DNA from: Planctomycetota bacterium
GTDB lineage: Bacteria; Planctomycetota; Planctomycetia; Planctomycetales; Planctomycetaceae
NCBI GenBank assembly: GCA_003388505.1
Contig: QQVO01000012.1
Location: forward strand, 222,813 to 286,812
Length of the DNA: 64,000 bases
Direction: 5' to 3'
Position 1 is the first letter of the stretch. Each line of letters starts with the position of its first letter. Made by a program: the position numbers and the translations under genes. Positions 35,522 through 43,236 of the stretch are shown piece by piece. The notes under the pieces are model-generated. The model was not told the DNA's origin. It saw only the letters and a program-made list of their open reading frames with translations, and did no database searches.

Positions 35522-37513
35522 TCAGATGCGGTCGATCGCGTCGAGCCACAGGGCGAGTCGTTCGAGCGACTCTTCGGAGAGGTATTGACCGTCCTCCTCC
35601 GGTGTGACGGAGAGCGTGACGGGGAACTTGAATTGCTCCCGCAGGGCCTGGGCGGTCTGCGTGACGAGCGGGTGGGACGGATCGCTTTCCCGGCAGAGCA
35701 GGTGCAATTGCTGGCGGAAGTCGGGGTCGTTGTCCGGAGGCGGCTGCTGCAGCGGTGCGGCCGAGGCGGCGATTCCGGGAAACAGATCGCGATACTTGAA
35801 GCCGACATGCCAGGCGAACTGTCCCCCTGCGGCGTGACCGTGGACGACGACTCTTGCGGGATCGATCGAGTATAGCTCGATCATCTGCTCAGCCGCGCCG
35901 CGCACGAACTCGGCCTCTTCGGGCGTCCAGTTGTTGATATCGGCGGCCTTGGGACCGACGAGGATGATGCCTCGGCGATCGCAGTGGGTTTGCCAGAGGC
36001 GCATCATGGAAGCTTCCATGGTGTCGCCGGCCGGGTGGAGCCAGACGAGCATCGCGTAGGCGTAGTTGGGATTATACTGCTGGGGGACGTAGGCCCAGTA
36101 TTCTTCCGTTCCGCCGGGAAGAGTAGCGGTGAAGCGGCCGGTCGGTGGGGCGTCTCCGTCGGCTTCTTCGGGGGCCGGGATGTTGGCGGTGGGGAGCGAT
36201 TCGGGGACTGTATCGGGAATCGCGGCGAATTCGATTTCGACCGTGGCTTCCTCGCCGCCGCGCAGATAGGTCACTGCCTCCGACTCACCGGGCTGCATGC
36301 GGCCGACCTGATCGAGTAACTCGATTGCTGATGCGACCTGAGCATCGCCGATGGCGGTGACGACGTCGCGCGGTTGGAGTCCGGCCGAGGCGGCTGGGGA
36401 GTCGGCCAGGATTTCGCGAATTTCGACGCCTTCGGGAGTCTTGTCCAACGGCAGGCGGGTTGGAAGAATCCCGAGGTAGCCCGACTCGTAGGGTTTGAGT
36501 TCGGCCGCGAGCGTGAGGCGGACTTCGATCTCTTCCTCGCCTCGGCGGACGGTGACGGAGATTTCTTCTCCGGCGTATTTGGGTCCGAGGATGTGCTGCA
36601 AGTCGGGAATGCGGCGGACCGGTTTGCCGTCGGCGCTGGTGATCACGTCGTCGACGAGCAGGCCGGCCTCGTCGGCGGGGGAGGTGGGACGTACGCGATC
36701 GATGCGGGCCTGTCCGGCGAGGGGGCCCATCTGCTCGAAACTGATGCCGAGTTTTCCGGGCTTCAGTTCTTCGCCGGACTTCAGCCGGTCGAGAATCGCA
36801 TAGATGTCTTCCATGGGAATGGCGAAGCCGATGCCGCCGTCGTACCACTCGACTCCGGCGGTTTCTTCCTGTCGCTGGGGCGAGAGGGGGACGAGCACGC
36901 CGATGGCGCGGCCTTCAATATCGACCAGCGGGCCGCCGTAATTGACGGGCGAGACTTTCGCGTCGGTCTGGACGGCGCGGCCCCAGATGCGGTCAAGCGC
37001 GCTGATGATCCCGACGCTGACGCTGGGGAAGGCGTTGTCGTAGGTTCTTCCGAGTGCGATCGCCCACTGGCCGACGCGCAACTCGCTTTTCGGAACGGCC
37101 TGCAGCGGAACGAGTCCGTCTTCGTCGATTTTGAGCAGCGTGAGCATCTTCGAGCCATCGGTGGCGACGACTTCGGCGGGGAAGCGGCGGTCGTCGGAGA
37201 GCGTGACGATGACCGAAGCGGGCCGCGAGGCGAAGTTGAATGAACTGGTGATGATGTAGCCGTCTTCCGAGACGACCGCGCCGGTGGTCGGTCCGGTCGC
37301 GGTGAGGAGATTGCCGACGACGTCCAGGCCGCCGACGGTTTCGATGCGGACGACGGAGGGGTCGGCGAGCGCGGCGGCCTGCTGGAAGGCCTGCTCTTCG
37401 AGCGCAGGCAGTTGGGCGCGGGCGGGAGTCGCGCGCGCCAAGGCCGCGCAGGCCAGCAGCAAGAGGAGAAGATAGCGGGGCCTACCTGCGGTGCGGCTCG
37501 TGGAGGGCCTCAT
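35522..37513 (-). CDS. Degenerate HtrA-like protease with two PDZ domains fused to an alpha/beta-hydrolase-like domain
   Basis: A 663-residue exported protein (signal YLLLLLLACAALARATPARA). Domain order: trypsin-like domain (about 45-245), PDZ1 (253-335), PDZ2 (343-430), and a PHB-depolymerase/esterase-like hydrolase (460-660). All three protease triad positions look replaced: Phe92 for His, Met123 for Asp, Tyr192 for Ser (VNYGGPL instead of GNSGGP). The hydrolase nucleophile elbow reads GHAAGG (559-564), so Ala561 replaces the expected Ser. It is likely a non-catalytic binding or regulatory protein. It ends the HtrA group; its start lies 76 bases downstream of the previous stop. Confidence 0.8.
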   Translation of the reverse strand: MRPSTSRTAGRPRYLLLLLLACAALARATPARAQLPALEEQAFQQAAALADPSVVRIETVGGLDVVGNLLTATGPTTGAVVSEDGYIITSSFNFASRPASVIVTLSDDRRFPAEVVATDGSKMLTLLKIDEDGLVPLQAVPKSELRVGQWAIALGRTYDNAFPSVSVGIISALDRIWGRAVQTDAKVSPVNYGGPLVDIEGRAIGVLVPLSPQRQEETAGVEWYDGGIGFAIPMEDIYAILDRLKSGEELKPGKLGISFEQMGPLAGQARIDRVRPTSPADEAGLLVDDVITSADGKPVRRIPDLQHILGPKYAGEEISVTVRRGEEEIEVRLTLAAELKPYESGYLGILPTRLPLDKTPEGVEIREILADSPAASAGLQPRDVVTAIGDAQVASAIELLDQVGRMQPGESEAVTYLRGGEEATVEIEFAAIPDTVPESLPTANIPAPEEADGDAPPTGRFTATLPGGTEEYWAYVPQQYNPNYAYAMLVWLHPAGDTMEASMMRLWQTHCDRRGIILVGPKAADINNWTPEEAEFVRGAAEQMIELYSIDPARVVVHGHAAGGQFAWHVGFKYRDLFPGIAASAAPLQQPPPDNDPDFRQQLHLLCRESDPSHPLVTQTAQALREQFKFPVTLSVTPEEDGQYLSEESLERLALWLDAIDRI

Positions 37514-37589
37514 GAAGTTGCTCCTGTGGGATGACCGAGGCGTCGATGGTCAGTCTTGTTGCGACACGGCGAGCGGGGCGGGCGGTACA

Positions 37590-38654
37590 CTATTCTTCGT
37601 TCTTGCGGGGGACGCGCATCGTGACGGAGACGAGGCTGTTGCCGCGGCGAACGATGAGGGTCAGGTCATCCTCGGCCTGCAATCGGCCGAGTTGCGTTTG
37701 CAGCATGCGGATCGACTGGACGAGTTCGTTGTTGACGAACACGATCAGGTCGTCGGGCCGCAGACCGACCTCCTCGGCGAGCGATCCGGCGGCGACGCTG
37801 TCGATGAAGGCCGGGGTGCGGTAGATGACGTCGGGGACGAGGATGATGCCGAAGTCGAGGGCGCGGTAGCGCCGGGGATCGTTCTCTTCAGGCGGTTCGT
37901 CGGTGCGCGAGAAGTCGCCGCTGATGATGGCTTCGACGGTGTCGGCCAGTTGCTGAATCGGCATCACGTAGTTGACCCAGGTGTTGCTCTCGGTGTTCTG
38001 GAGTTCTCTGCCGATCATGCCGAGCAGTTCGCCGTCGTAGGTGGTGAGGACTCCGCCGGCGGCGCCGGGATTGTTTGTGATCGCGTCCACGATGTAGACC
38101 GGTCCGTTGTAGGGGACTTCGAATCGGCCGCGCCGCGCGGTGAGGTTGGTGCGGGCGGTGACGACGCCGCGCAGTACGGAGACCGGCTCATCGCCGACGG
38201 CGACTTCGTACATGTTGGAGAATCCGAGCACCCGCGCGCCGGGGCCGGCGGTGGTGGATTCGCCGAGATCGAAGTGGGGAAGGTTCTCGGCGTCGATCTT
38301 GAGGACGGCGAGATCGAGTTGTGGTTCGGCGCCGAGCACCTTGCCGTAGTAGCGGCGGCCGTCGTCGAGCACGATGGTGACGACGTCGCCGTCGAGGACG
38401 TGGCTCCAGACCGTTACGATGTGGCCTTCGCTGGAGACGAGAAAGCCGGTGCCGTAGGCGTGGAGATTGGCGATTCCGCCGGCGCCGTAGATCTTGACGA
38501 CGCGCTGCTGGACTGTTTCGATCGCGTTGTGGACGGGATCGGCCCGGAGTTCGCGGTGCACGGCGGCGAGCAGCAGCGTCGCCGACAGGAAGGTGACAGC
38601 ACCCCGCAGACGCCGAGTGGATGCCGGTTCGCGTTGTTGCGATGGGAACTGCAA
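37590..38654 (-). CDS. HtrA-like protein lacking the catalytic serine
   Basis: A secreted trypsin-like/PDZ protein of 354 residues. His85 (TVWSHVL) and Asp114 (QLDLAVLKI) are kept, but the serine motif reads NNPGAAGGVL with Ala199 instead of Ser. One C-terminal PDZ follows (about 270-350; SLAEEVGLRPDDLIVFVNN). The start is uncertain: the frame has no ATG in the right place and continues into the preceding gene, so I use TTG 38654, with AAGGG nine bases upstream, which gives a signal peptide (GAVTFLSATLLLAAV). It is placed between an intact HtrA and a more degenerate one. Confidence 0.75.
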   Translation of the reverse strand: MQFPSQQREPASTRRLRGAVTFLSATLLLAAVHRELRADPVHNAIETVQQRVVKIYGAGGIANLHAYGTGFLVSSEGHIVTVWSHVLDGDVVTIVLDDGRRYYGKVLGAEPQLDLAVLKIDAENLPHFDLGESTTAGPGARVLGFSNMYEVAVGDEPVSVLRGVVTARTNLTARRGRFEVPYNGPVYIVDAITNNPGAAGGVLTTYDGELLGMIGRELQNTESNTWVNYVMPIQQLADTVEAIISGDFSRTDEPPEENDPRRYRALDFGIILVPDVIYRTPAFIDSVAAGSLAEEVGLRPDDLIVFVNNELVQSIRMLQTQLGRLQAEDDLTLIVRRGNSLVSVTMRVPRKNEE

Positions 38655-38686
38655 TGGGCCGCCCTTTGTTTTTCTGAATATCGGGT

Positions 38687-40432
38687 TTATTGCAGTACGG
38701 CCGATTCGATCACGAACGTCGCGAACGGTTCGCCGGCGTGGCGGACGGCCAGCCGGTCGGGCAGGGTTCGGCCGTCGAACTCCCGCAGGCTTTCGATCCG
38801 CACTTCGCACTCGTCGGCGTCCTCGGTGACGGCGGTGTCGAATCCGAGCCAGCGTCCGTCCGACTGCGAGAAGTACCACCTTGTGGTGACCTGGCCGCGG
38901 GTCGTCAAGACGACGTCGACTCGTTCGCCGACGCCGTCCAGCGGTTCGCTGCCGACGTAATAGTATTCTGAGAAGTAGCCTTCGGGATCGGCGATCATCA
39001 TCTTCATCGAGTGCATTGCGATCAGCAGTCCACCGGAGCCGGGGGGCGCGTCGGAGGGGTCCGACTCGAGAGGCTGGATCGCGACGTCGTCGCCGATCTT
39101 CACGGCCGCCGTCTCCCCGCCCAGCTTGAACTGAAACTCCCGGCCGTCGGCGGTGTGTCCGCTCAGTTCCCAGAGTCCGGTGAGTTGCCCGTAATCTCCC
39201 AGCCCGGCGATGGCCGAGACCGCCCGGTCGCGCTCCAACTCATTGAAGTAGTAGTTCATGAAGCCCTGCCGCTGGACGTACATGTGGGCGTACTCTTCCG
39301 GCGGCTGTGGTCCGGCGGGGATCATTGGCGCTGTCGATTCCGGTTGCTCCGGGTCGCCCTCGTCCGGCTCGTCCGGATCAGGTTCCTCGGGATTCGGTTC
39401 ACCGGGGGGTTGCCCGGGGCGGTCGCGCTGCGGCATGAGTTCGGCCGCCCGGTGCAGCGCCCGCAGGCGGACGACGATGTCGGTCTTTTCGCCGTCGCGG
39501 CGATAGGTGAGGGGCAGTTTCCAGCCCTTGGGGTAAATGCCGAGGATGTTTTTGAACTGGTTCACGCTGCGGATCGGCCGGCCGGCGAACGAGACGATCT
39601 CGTCCCCCGCGCGGAGACCGCGCCGGTACGCTTCCGATTGCTCCAGAATGTTGGCCACCGCCACGGCGCCGTCGGCGTTGGTGGTGACCGTCGCGCCGAG
39701 CGTGGCGTGATCGACGATCCGGCCGCTCTTGAGGTGATCGAGGAAGTTCTTCACCTGGTTGCTGGAGATGGCATAGCCGGCCCCAACGTTGACCCGGCCC
39801 CGCTTCTCGATCGAAATGCGGCCGTTGATTCCGATGACCTCTCCGGCCTCATTGAAGAGCGGTCCGCCGGAGTTGCCGGGGTTGATTGAGGTGTCGACCT
39901 GGATACAGTCGGTGTACTCCAGAAAGGTTCCCGCAGGGAACTGGTAGCGGTGCACGCCGCTGACCATGCCGAAGGTGACGGTCGGCTGGAAGTCGGTCGC
40001 GAGCAGGAACGGATTGCCGAGCGCGTAGGCGCTGTCGCCGACGCGGACTGTGTCGCTGTCTCCGAGCGGGGCGGTGGGAAAATCGTCGCGGCCGAGGAGC
40101 TTGATGACGGCGAGGTCGCCGGTCGGGTCGACGCCCGCCACGACGGCGTCGTACACGACGCGGTCGTTGAGGCCGCATTTCATGAACGGCCCCATCCCCT
40201 GCACGACGTGGAAGTTGGTGACGGCGTAGCCGTCTGCGGAGATCAGCACGCCCGATCCGCCGCCGCCTCCGCCGGCGGCGAAGATCGCGACGACGGCGGG
40301 AGAGATGCGTTCAATCAGTTCGACCCGCCGGGCCTGTTCTTCAAGCACGGCGGGATCAGCGGCGAACGCAGCGCGGCCGGCCGTCGCCAACAGGAACAGG
40401 GCGGTGCATGCGAACCGGAGTCGGTTGATCAT
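38687..40432 (-). CDS. HtrA/DegP-type serine protease with PDZ domain and Pro/Glu-rich linker
   Basis: A 581-residue periplasmic protease-chaperone for misfolded envelope proteins. Signal peptide FACTALFLLATAGRAAFAA. The triad is intact: His75 (TNFHVVQG), Asp106 (PTGDLAVIKL) and Ser188 (NPGNSGGPL). One PDZ (about 245-325) follows, then a Pro/Glu/Asp linker around residues 345-380 and a C-terminal domain of unknown family ending FVIESAVLQ. I start at ATG 40432, with GGGGAAA upstream; 40471 is possible. It is the only catalytically complete member of a three-gene HtrA row. Confidence 0.85.
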   Translation of the reverse strand: MINRLRFACTALFLLATAGRAAFAADPAVLEEQARRVELIERISPAVVAIFAAGGGGGGSGVLISADGYAVTNFHVVQGMGPFMKCGLNDRVVYDAVVAGVDPTGDLAVIKLLGRDDFPTAPLGDSDTVRVGDSAYALGNPFLLATDFQPTVTFGMVSGVHRYQFPAGTFLEYTDCIQVDTSINPGNSGGPLFNEAGEVIGINGRISIEKRGRVNVGAGYAISSNQVKNFLDHLKSGRIVDHATLGATVTTNADGAVAVANILEQSEAYRRGLRAGDEIVSFAGRPIRSVNQFKNILGIYPKGWKLPLTYRRDGEKTDIVVRLRALHRAAELMPQRDRPGQPPGEPNPEEPDPDEPDEGDPEQPESTAPMIPAGPQPPEEYAHMYVQRQGFMNYYFNELERDRAVSAIAGLGDYGQLTGLWELSGHTADGREFQFKLGGETAAVKIGDDVAIQPLESDPSDAPPGSGGLLIAMHSMKMMIADPEGYFSEYYYVGSEPLDGVGERVDVVLTTRGQVTTRWYFSQSDGRWLGFDTAVTEDADECEVRIESLREFDGRTLPDRLAVRHAGEPFATFVIESAVLQ

Positions 40433-40551
40433 GAAATATTTCCCCGGATTGCTTTCGCAGGTTTCGTGCAACGCGCACAGAGTGCGAGGTACAGCTACTC
40501 AGTATCGTACCAACGTGGAATGCACCGGCGTAGTGCCCGTGCGCCGCGCCG

Positions 40552-41751
40552 CTACTTCACGACGCGCGCGTCGCCGATTGCGAGGTGTTCGCAGGCGCCG
40601 ATGGTCTCGTCGCTGACCGGCTCGACGCGGATTTCCAGATCCCGGACGCCTTCGACGTCAAGATCGAGACGATGCGGGTCTTCGCCCCAGGCGACTTCGG
40701 ACTCGAACAGCGGCTTGCCGTCCGCCAGAATCGTCACTTTCATTCGTGGTTCCAGACGGGCGCAGTTTCCGGCGCTCCGCTCGACGCCCAGCACGCCCTG
40801 CAGCTTGCGATAGTCGCGATTGATGCGGTAGCGGAGCGTGGTCCCGGAGTGAATCCAGAGCCCGCGACGAAAAACTTCCCGGCCGATCTGCAGCGAGCCG
40901 CCCAGCGAATTCTCGTTCTTTCTCAGCTTCTGCACGAACTCCGAGGTGACGAAGCCGACCGGTTTGTATTGGGCCGTCTCCTGCAGATCACTCAGATAGC
41001 GCAGCCGCCCGAGACCGAAGTCGATGCTCTTGACGTTTTCGATCGGAACGTTGATTTCGGGGCCGGAGGCCATCTTGCCGGTCAGTTGGTCGCCATCCAG
41101 CACGGCGCGGGTGAGCCGCAGCCGGTCGCCCGTGTCGAGTAGGAGTTCGCAGACGACGCGGTCTTCATCGACCATCGGGCTCGGGGTGACGAGTCCGAAG
41201 ACGCGCGTGCGGGGCACGTCGATGTCGCGCTGGCCGACCAGCAGGTTGACCGCTTCGCCGGTCACTTCGCCCACCGCGCCGCCCAGGAAATCGAGCGCGT
41301 CCTCCTTGCGGACGACCAGCAGATCGGTCGTCGACTCGCGGCGGCGAAGTTCCTCCCATTTCTCCTCGATCGTCGTTTCGAGTTCCGCCAGCCGGACGCT
41401 CTTGAGGCGATCGCGGGGAACTTCAAGATCTCCGAGGAGGGGAGAGGAAAGCGTCGCCGCCTCATTTGTGGCCCGGTATCCGCCGCAATAGATCAGGGAG
41501 CCGTCGACGAGGCGGACTTCCACGCTCTGCCACTGCGTGAATCGATCCTCGCCGGCCGCGCCGGGGAAGCGGACTTCAACCACATTCTGCGCATCGAGTT
41601 CAACGGCGCCGGCCTCATTTCCCACAGCGACGACCTTGTCTGTGAGGGCCTGCAGCGGGCCGGTCTGCTGCGCGCCGTCGATGAGGGTCACTTCGGCCTC
41701 GGGCGACGCGCCGAGCGCGAGAAGCAGCATCAGACTGGAGATCGATGTCAT
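40552..41751 (-). CDS. Secreted NPCBM/NEW2 domain protein
   Basis: A 399-residue exported protein (signal MTSISSLMLLLALGA, short). The N-terminal half is beta-rich and resembles planctomycete envelope repeats. The C-terminal half, from about residue 255, matches an NPCBM (novel putative carbohydrate-binding module) domain: KPVGFVTSEFVQKLRKNENS, then LWIHSGTTLRYRI, LQGVLGVERSAG and MKVTILADGKPLF. Carbohydrate binding is inferred from the family. It lies 119 bases upstream of the HtrA gene on the same strand. Confidence 0.75.
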   Translation of the reverse strand: MTSISSLMLLLALGASPEAEVTLIDGAQQTGPLQALTDKVVAVGNEAGAVELDAQNVVEVRFPGAAGEDRFTQWQSVEVRLVDGSLIYCGGYRATNEAATLSSPLLGDLEVPRDRLKSVRLAELETTIEEKWEELRRRESTTDLLVVRKEDALDFLGGAVGEVTGEAVNLLVGQRDIDVPRTRVFGLVTPSPMVDEDRVVCELLLDTGDRLRLTRAVLDGDQLTGKMASGPEINVPIENVKSIDFGLGRLRYLSDLQETAQYKPVGFVTSEFVQKLRKNENSLGGSLQIGREVFRRGLWIHSGTTLRYRINRDYRKLQGVLGVERSAGNCARLEPRMKVTILADGKPLFESEVAWGEDPHRLDLDVEGVRDLEIRVEPVSDETIGACEHLAIGDARVVK

Positions 41752-41825
41752 GCGGAGAACTCAAGACTTGGAGACTATTGACACGACGAAGTAGGCGCCA
41801 CGATCTATGAGGCCTGGGTATTTCT

Positions 41826-42013
41826 CGTTCCCAAACTTCCGTTTGGGAACGCGCCATGTTGGCGACCGTCTGTGTGCCCAAACAGAAGTTTGGGCACAAG
41901 GCACTGAACACTCAAATCAAGTCCGACATCCTCTTACCTCGTTCCCATACTTCTGTTTGGGAACGCGCTTGGGGGATGACCGAGTTTGTGCCCAAACGGA
42001 AATTTGGACACAA
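41826..42013. repeat. Four family A palindromes, two inverted pairs, between two genes of the block
   Basis: 41826-41851 (CGTTCCCAAAC...), 41873-41898 (TGTGCCCAAACAG...), 41940-41965 (CGTTCCCATAC...) and 41986-42013 (TTGTGCCCAAACGG...). Each is a 26-28-nt near-palindrome. The sequence alternates between CGTTCCC-type with CTTCYG centre and GTGCCCA-type with CAGAAG/CGGAAA centre, so neighbours face in opposite directions. Spacer nt 41752-42037 holds nothing else. Confidence 0.7.
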
Positions 42014-42037
42014 GGTGCGATCGGTGCGCGGTTCCGC

Positions 42038-43081
42038 TCAATCCTGAGACGGGGCGGGGCGCTGGGCGATCCGCTTGAGATACTCTTCGACCGCCTGCCG
42101 GTAATGAAACGGAAACTGCTGGTTGATGAGATTCTTGGCGGCGGCCTGCGCCTTGTCGGGCAGGTCTCCCCAGCCGTCTTCGCGGCCGATGTCCTTCTTG
42201 TCGACCTCGCCGGGAGCGGTCGCTCCGCCGACGTAGGAGTCCTGGGCCGGATTCGACGACTGGTTGCCGCGCGGGGTTCCGCTGCCGCCGCCTCCGCCGC
42301 CGCCCTGCTGCTGTTCGATCTTCTCGATGATCTCGTCGAGGGTGGTGATGATCTTTTCTTCGACGCGTTGCACTTTCTCTCCGGAGCGGCCCAAAGCCAG
42401 CCTCCGTTCGACGTCCCGCATCTGGCGGGACACCTCGTCGAGCGACCGTTCCTGCAGGGCCGCCAGATCGTGTTGCATCAGTTCCGCCACCGTCGAGTAC
42501 CTGAGCGGCACGTCCTCGGTGCTGGTGAGCAGCGAGTTAATGGTCTCCAGCCCCTCGTCTTTCATCAACAGGCTGTGCTCGCACACGGCGCGGTAGAAGA
42601 GACAGCCCGCCGGATCGACGACGTGCGCCGGATCGATCATCGCGAACAGCTCGAGCGACTCGTCGTACATCGTCAGCACGGCCAGATACCGCGCGAAGAA
42701 GTACCTGACGTTGTTCGTAAAGAACGGGCTGCCGCCGCCGGACTGCAGAAACGGAAACCCTTCCGACAGCCGGGACAAATCGCCGGCCGAGCAGGCGTCG
42801 ACCAGGCTGCGGACGTCCTCGTCGGCGAGGTAAAAGGTGCGGATGACGGCGTCGAACCGCTGTTCCGGCGACGGGGTCTCCTCCCCGAACTCCCATTGAG
42901 CGGCAACCGCCTGCCGCAGTTCGTCGTCCGGGTTTCTCTCTTCGAGCCAGCCGAGCGCGGCGTCCCGCACGGCTTCGACCGACGGCGGTGCGTAGAGCTG
43001 ATCCGCAGACGCCGGTTGAGACTGCACAAGCAGCACGCAGGCAGTCGCAAAAAACGCAAGATTTCGGATGGCTGATCTCAT
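42038..43081 (-). CDS. Secreted protein of unknown function, C-terminal Gly linker
   Basis: A 347-residue exported protein. The signal peptide is NLAFFATACVLLVQSQPASA. It is mostly helical and TPR-like (LTMYDESLELFAMIDPA...), followed by a helix predicted as coiled coil (KVQRVEEKIITTLDEIIEKI), a poly-Gly run, and a final helix (INQQFPFHYRQAVEEYLKRI). Start ATG 43081 has GAAGGTG upstream and starts the signal peptide. It belongs to a planctomycete-specific set found with the coiled-coil protein upstream, in the same order as here. I do not recognise a named family. Confidence 0.65.
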   Translation of the reverse strand: MRSAIRNLAFFATACVLLVQSQPASADQLYAPPSVEAVRDAALGWLEERNPDDELRQAVAAQWEFGEETPSPEQRFDAVIRTFYLADEDVRSLVDACSAGDLSRLSEGFPFLQSGGGSPFFTNNVRYFFARYLAVLTMYDESLELFAMIDPAHVVDPAGCLFYRAVCEHSLLMKDEGLETINSLLTSTEDVPLRYSTVAELMQHDLAALQERSLDEVSRQMRDVERRLALGRSGEKVQRVEEKIITTLDEIIEKIEQQQGGGGGGGSGTPRGNQSSNPAQDSYVGGATAPGEVDKKDIGREDGWGDLPDKAQAAAKNLINQQFPFHYRQAVEEYLKRIAQRPAPSQD

Positions 43082-43236
43082 TGTTTCACCTTCCTCATGC
43101 CCTGTCAGGGCTTTGCTTTTCGGGTTGGCTGGACCGCTCAACCCGAAACTCTGCAACGGACGAACCACTCGTGCGACGTTGACGACTCACCGGCGTGACC
43201 ATACCTGGCCCTCCGCAGCCGGGTCGACCGCCTCCG

